This document shows, piece by piece, positions 6,347-9,527 of a stretch of DNA of 9,527 bases (position 1 is the first letter of the stretch; each line of letters starts with the position of its first letter). The stretch spans positions 1 to 9,527 of the forward strand of contig JALNWY010000114.1 of NCBI GenBank assembly GCA_023230665.1, in the 5' to 3' direction. The stretch is from Deltaproteobacteria bacterium (GTDB lineage Bacteria > Desulfobacterota > Desulfomonilia > UBA1062). The notes below the pieces were generated by a model. It saw only the letters and a program-made list of their open reading frames with translations, searched no databases and was not told where the DNA came from. The position numbers and the translations under genes were made by a program.

Positions 6347-9016
6347 TTACATGTTCAGCGTAAACAGGTCGAACAGTTCCTCATTGCTCATCTCGGTGAG
6401 CCAGTTTTCACCGGTTGCGGCGACCACCTCATCGGAGAGTTTTGCTTTCTCGACAAGCATTTGGTCGATTTTTTCCTCAATGGTACCCTGGGTCAGGAAT
6501 TTATGGACCATGACATTTTTTTTCTGGCCGATGCGGAAGGCCCGATCAGTGGCCTGGTTCTCCACCGCCGGGTTCCACCAGCGGTCAAAGTGGATGACAT
6601 GGCCGGCCGCCGTCAAGTTGAGACCGACCCCACCCGCTTTGAGGGACAAGACAAAAAAAGGCACGTAATCACGACCCTGAAATGTTTCAACCAGCTCTTT
6701 TCGTTTGCCGACCGGTACGCTGCCATGCAGGACCAGGCCTTCCCGATTGAAAATAGTTGCCAGAAACCGGGCAAGGGGACCGGTCATCTCCTTGAACTGG
6801 GTAAAGACCAGAACTCGCTCCCTTTTTTCCGCGATGGTTTCACAGATTTCCCGCAGTCTTTGGAATTTGCCGCTTTCCTTTTCATCGAAATGGTCCAGGC
6901 CCAGATACTGCGACGGGTGGTTGCAGAGTTGCTTGAATTTGATGAGCGCCGATAATATAAGCCCACGGCGCTGCATGCCTTCCGTGTGCTCAAGCGCCTT
7001 CCTGATGCCGGATACGACCTCGCCGTACAGGACTGCCTGTTTTTTGCTCATGGCGGCCCAGGTTTTCATTTCTACCTTGTCAGGAAGATCGGAGATGATC
7101 GACTTGTCCGTCTTCAGCCGCCGGAGAATAAACGGGTTGACCACCCGGCGCAGTCCCGCGTAGCCGTTGGGATCATTGGCAAGTCTTTTGGTGAACTCGG
7201 TGAATTCCCTGGCGTTGCCCAGGAGTCCGGGATTGATAAAATCGAACAGGCTCCAGAGATCGGACAGCCTGTTTTCCACCGGAGTGCCGGTCATGATGAT
7301 CCGGTTGCCGGCGGAAAGGTTCTTTACCGCCCTGGTCTGTTTGGCGCCCGGGTTTTTAATGGCCTGGGCTTCATCGAGGATCACGTAATTCCAGGTGTGC
7401 TCCCGGATCCACCCGTAACGCTGGGCCAGCGCATAGGTGGTGATGATCAGATCCATTCCGTCAAGTTCTTCCGCAGAGAGCGCCGGAACCCGGCCGGGCC
7501 GGTGGAAATCGGGATGGGCGACAAAGTACGCGAGTCCCGGAGAAAATTTTTGTATTTCGGCGGTCCAGTTGGCAAGAAGCGATGCCGGGATGATCAGAAG
7601 GGATGCCGCTGCCTTTTTGCTTTCTGCTTTGAGCACGTCAAGCAAGGCCAGGACCTGCACGGTTTTGCCCAGGCCCATGTCATCCGCAAGGCAGGCGCCG
7701 AGTTTCAGCTTGTGCAGATAAAACAGCCAGTTCAGGCCATCTTGCTGATAGCGCCGCAGTCTGGCTTTGAATGGTCTGCCGGGGGTAACCCTGCCGATTG
7801 TCTCGGGCCGCTGCAGTCGGGAAAAAACCGTGTGCAGCCATTCGCCGTGGGAAATGCCGGATATCTCCGCGGCCCCGGCACCCAGCATTTTACGGGGATT
7901 CATGGAAAAACGCATGGCATCAAGCAGACTGATGCCTTCATCCCCGTTCAGGGCGCCGGTCTTTTCAAATGCCTCCAGGGTCTGACGCAATTTATCCGGA
8001 TCCACCGCCACCCATTTGTTTTTGAGAAAAGCCAGGCCCTCGGATTCCTGTAGCAGCCTGCGGGCCTCTTCCTCTGATATCTCCATGTCGCCGAGCATCA
8101 GCCGTGGCGTGAAGTCAAGCAGTGCATCCATGCCGACCATTGACGGGGGCTTTTCGCCGATACTGACCTGAATGGTGATGGCGGCGTTCTTTTTCTTCCA
8201 CCAGTTGGGGATGCGGCAGAGGATGCCGGCCTCTTCGTAAATCGGGATTTCCCGCAGAAAGGCAAATGCCTCTTTTGACGACCAGGCCAGGGGGTAAAAC
8301 AGTTCGCCACTGTCCCGCAGGCCTGCTATCAGCTCGCTTTTCTGCGCCGCGTCATCAACGGTGATCAGCAGTTTCAGCAGTTTCTCGTTGTCGTCCCTGT
8401 ATTCTTCCAGGGCGTATTTCAGGGGCAGGTGCCTGGATTCTCCGTCTTTGCTCAACCTGGTCGAATAGGTGGCGAGAAAAGCAAAGGGGGATTCATGCTC
8501 ACGGTTTTCAACCAGGTGGAAATAAATCCGGCCCGCAAGATGGATATCAGGGCTGTACTCCAGGAAAAAATCTGCAACCGTCCCGTCGAATGCGTCAATT
8601 TTTTGATAAAATGTCTCATGAAGAGCCTCCCACAATGCCGTAAGAGCATCGGTGGTCAGATATTCACCGCCGGGCATGAGGGGGGCTGTTTGCAGCAGTT
8701 GGGCGCGTTCATTATCCGGGAGGGAGACCGAGGCATTGGAGCGGAGTTCCTCCAGGTCGGGCGTGAGCTTGAGTTTATGAATAAAAAGATTGGAGAATGT
8801 TCGCCAGAACGCCAATGAGGGGGGAAGGGGGGTGTTTTTGGGGCAGAAAGCCAGGGAAAACAGCCAAGCGTCCGGTTCGGCGGTATAGCGCGCGTATATT
8901 TCATTTTGCACTGAGAGACTGTGCTGATTCTGCCCCGCGGTGGCAAGTGGGGTCCACTCAAGCTGGATGGAACCATCCGGCATCAATACAGCGGCAAGTT
9001 CGTTAGTCTGCTTCAT
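6347..9016 (-). CDS. SNF2-family DNA helicase/translocase
   Basis: An 889-aa SNF2/Rad54-like superfamily 2 ATPase. Counting from the ATG at 9016, residues 1 to about 410 are a long N-terminal region of the kind seen in bacterial SNF2 proteins paired with SWIM partners. The motor follows with all main motifs: Walker A in LADDMGLGKTVQ (445-452), DEAQ (548-551), MTGTP (575-579), SLKAGGVGLNLT (791-802) and the motif VI region QATDRAFRIGQ (821-831). The protein ends with the usual SNF2 tail ELFDLFTL. It should translocate on double-stranded DNA, remodelling bound proteins rather than unwinding strands. A TTG at 9022 is an alternative start two codons upstream; neither has a clear Shine-Dalgarno. 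The start directly follows the broken integrase and may be a fusion junction. It is the first gene of a minus-strand operon with the SWIM gene. No motif is missing, so it looks functional. Confidence 0.9.
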   Translation of the reverse strand: MKQTNELAAVLMPDGSIQLEWTPLATAGQNQHSLSVQNEIYARYTAEPDAWLFSLAFCPKNTPLPPSLAFWRTFSNLFIHKLKLTPDLEELRSNASVSLPDNERAQLLQTAPLMPGGEYLTTDALTALWEALHETFYQKIDAFDGTVADFFLEYSPDIHLAGRIYFHLVENREHESPFAFLATYSTRLSKDGESRHLPLKYALEEYRDDNEKLLKLLITVDDAAQKSELIAGLRDSGELFYPLAWSSKEAFAFLREIPIYEEAGILCRIPNWWKKKNAAITIQVSIGEKPPSMVGMDALLDFTPRLMLGDMEISEEEARRLLQESEGLAFLKNKWVAVDPDKLRQTLEAFEKTGALNGDEGISLLDAMRFSMNPRKMLGAGAAEISGISHGEWLHTVFSRLQRPETIGRVTPGRPFKARLRRYQQDGLNWLFYLHKLKLGACLADDMGLGKTVQVLALLDVLKAESKKAAASLLIIPASLLANWTAEIQKFSPGLAYFVAHPDFHRPGRVPALSAEELDGMDLIITTYALAQRYGWIREHTWNYVILDEAQAIKNPGAKQTRAVKNLSAGNRIIMTGTPVENRLSDLWSLFDFINPGLLGNAREFTEFTKRLANDPNGYAGLRRVVNPFILRRLKTDKSIISDLPDKVEMKTWAAMSKKQAVLYGEVVSGIRKALEHTEGMQRRGLILSALIKFKQLCNHPSQYLGLDHFDEKESGKFQRLREICETIAEKRERVLVFTQFKEMTGPLARFLATIFNREGLVLHGSVPVGKRKELVETFQGRDYVPFFVLSLKAGGVGLNLTAAGHVIHFDRWWNPAVENQATDRAFRIGQKKNVMVHKFLTQGTIEEKIDQMLVEKAKLSDEVVAATGENWLTEMSNEELFDLFTLNM

Positions 9017-9018
9017 TG

Positions 9019-9356
9019 TCAATAGAGTACAAAACGGCGGATGATCTTGGTGGCGTGACTATCAGCCCAGGAGGGAGAAAACTTGGTATGCCATTCGCGG
9101 GCAATAACCTCGAAAGTTTTCGTTTCCTGGAGACCTGCCTCCTTCTGTACTTTTTGATGACGCCTGGATCCGCTTCGTTGGCCAGCAGGTTTCTTGCCTG
9201 GTCACGTTTCTGCCGGGCTTCGGCAAGGGAAATATCATGATATGCGCCAAAGGCCAGCTTTTTTTCCTTTCCCTCGAAACGGTATTTAAAATTCCAGAGT
9301 TTTCCGCCGGCAGGAGTGACAAGAAGAAAAAGGCCCCCAAAAACCTCGGATTTCAC
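9019..9356 (-). pseudogene. int: P4-type tyrosine integrase remnant (frameshifted, catalytic domain lost)
   Basis: Reading from a GTG at 9356, the first 67 residues (GGLFLLVTPAGGKLWNFKYR, then EKKLAFGAYHDISLAEARQK and ARNLLANEADPGV) are the arm-type DNA-binding domain (DUF4102-like) of P4-type integrases. At a run of five A (minus strand, 9151-9155) the frame breaks. Dropping one base into the next frame restores family-like sequence: VQKEAGLQETKTFEVIAREW, then HTKFSPSWADSHATKIIRRF, and a stop at 9019-9021. That restored part is the core-binding region. Everything after it, including the catalytic R...HxxR...Y domain, is absent, and the SNF2 gene begins within a few bases. The first 20 or so residues of the arm domain are also missing in this frame. 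It is adjacent to and co-oriented with the tRNA, the standard place for the integrase of a tRNA island. It should not encode an active recombinase. Confidence 0.82.
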
Positions 9357-9392
9357 TGTATCTTATAATGTCGCGCCGGACAAAGGAAAAAG

Positions 9393-9418
9393 AAAAGGCC
9401 CGATATTTCGGGCCTTTT
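9393..9418 (-). terminator. rho-independent terminator of the tRNA gene
   Basis: A perfect 11-bp stem (arms 9393-9403 and 9408-9418) closes a four-base loop. Read on the minus strand it follows the tRNA and ends in TTTTCTTTTT, as a factor-independent terminator should. The A-rich other side means it could also act weakly on the opposite strand. Confidence 0.8.
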
Positions 9419-9421
9419 CGG

Positions 9422-9441
9422 ACAGTATCGGACGATACTGT
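9422..9441. repeat. 20-bp palindrome inside the att repeat
   Basis: Arms ACAGTATCG and CGATACTGT are separated by two bases. The same palindrome is perfectly conserved in the left repeat at 4455-4474, whereas the neighbouring terminator stem there is not. It lies ten bases beyond the tRNA end. Such symmetry fits a recombinase core or a protein-binding site, or a second stem in the tRNA precursor. Confidence 0.6.
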
Positions 9442-9450
9442 TTATGCAAA

Positions 9451-9527
9451 TGGTGGCGATGCAGGGACTTGAACCCCGGACACCACGGATATGAGCCGTG
9501 CGCTCTAACCAGCTGAGCTACATCGCC
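9451..9527 (-). tRNA. tRNA-Met (anticodon CAU)
   Basis: A complete 77-base tRNA ending exactly at the window edge. The acceptor stem GGCGATG pairs with CATCGCC, the discriminator is A and CCA is encoded. The D arm begins AGCTCAGCTGG, the anticodon stem CACGG/CCGTG closes the loop CTCATAT with CAT at the anticodon, and the T loop is GGTTCAAGTCCC-like. CAU could mean elongator Met or the lysidine-modified Ile2 tRNA; the lack of an unpaired first base argues against initiator Met. The gene is on the minus strand and its 3' end serves as the integration site for the element to its left. Confidence 0.92.

Larger units (their letters stand above)
4425..9454. mobile_element. decayed ~5 kb integrative element at a tRNA-Met 3' end
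   Basis: The element is bounded by a 63-bp near-perfect direct repeat, one copy abutting the tRNA 3' end. Immediately inside that copy is the remnant of a P4-type tyrosine integrase in the same orientation as the tRNA, the usual layout of a tRNA-borne genomic island. Cargo from left to right is a truncated higB, higA, a small S-x-x-x-E-G protein, and the SWIM and SNF2 genes. The integrase lacks its catalytic domain, so the element can no longer excise by itself. It could instead be the leftover of a larger island after an internal deletion that removed the integrase core. Boundaries are seen; integrase-mediated insertion is inferred. Confidence 0.72.
9392..9454. repeat. 63-bp direct repeat, right copy at the tRNA 3' end (probable att site)
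   Basis: This copy abuts the tRNA: its last four bases are the complement of the ACCA end (9451-9454), and it extends into the tRNA's downstream region. It matches 4425-4487 with three differences. Unlike the left copy its terminator hairpin is perfect, consistent with selection to keep the tRNA transcription unit working on this side. Confidence 0.82.

Noticed and set aside
6986..8053. 355-codon plus-strand open frame inside the SNF2 gene
   Set aside because: It is the complement of the helicase motor region containing all SNF2 motifs; the plus-strand product looks like a shadow translation.
4425..9454. Transposon or insertion sequence flanked by direct repeats
   Set aside because: No transposase and no terminal inverted repeats are visible. 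A 63-bp repeat anchored on a tRNA end with an integrase remnant fits site-specific integration better.
1..9527. CRISPR array
   Set aside because: No regularly spaced short repeats were seen; the only long repeat occurs twice, 4967 bases apart.

Overview
The window carries the 3' three-and-a-bit genes of a Wadjet-type (JetABCD, MukBEF-like) plasmid/foreign-DNA defence operon on the + strand (1-4331), followed by a compact ~5 kb integrated element (4425-9454) whose right edge sits on the 3' end of a CAU-anticodon tRNA gene (tRNA-Met, minus strand, 9451-9527). The GC-rich genes, the SNF2/SWIM pair and the P4-type integrase remnant suit a Gram-negative proteobacterium or Desulfobacterota-like organism. 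That placement is an impression from sequence style, not a demonstrated assignment.

Region 1, 1-4331: the end of jetA (kleisin-like), jetB (MukE-like), jetC (SMC-like ATPase with coiled coils) and jetD (winged helix plus Toprim nuclease). All are on + and joined by ATGA or 11-bp overlaps, so they are one translationally coupled operon. The 900-aa JetC and 281-aa JetD are smaller than I expect for type I Wadjet, so a type II-like assignment is my best guess.

Region 2, 4332-5276: a short non-coding junction holds one copy of a 63-bp direct repeat (4425-4487). A visibly AT-rich stretch follows: a 5'-truncated higB toxin (only its C-terminal tail survives), an intact higA-like antitoxin gene overlapping it by ATGA, and a 65-aa small protein with a Fic-type S-x-x-x-E-G motif.

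Region 3, 5317-9016, minus strand: a two-gene operon of a SNF2-family helicase and a SWIM zinc-finger protein with a winged-helix-like tail, the pairing seen in Bacillus ywqA/ywqB. It is transcribed away from the tRNA.

Region 4, 9019-9527: a tyrosine integrase remnant (arm-binding domain present, one frameshift, catalytic domain missing and replaced by the start of the SNF2 gene), then the second copy of the 63-bp repeat. This copy contains the tRNA's rho-independent terminator and a 20-bp palindrome, and it runs to the tRNA ACCA end.

Taken together, the window reads as a defence/accessory region at a tRNA integration hotspot. A decayed integrative element, immobilised by loss of its integrase, has deposited an SNF2-SWIM cassette and an orphan antitoxin next to a Wadjet operon. 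Wadjet itself is a described system. The less explained parts are the SNF2-SWIM cargo, the small S-x-x-x-E-G protein and the history of the two junctions.
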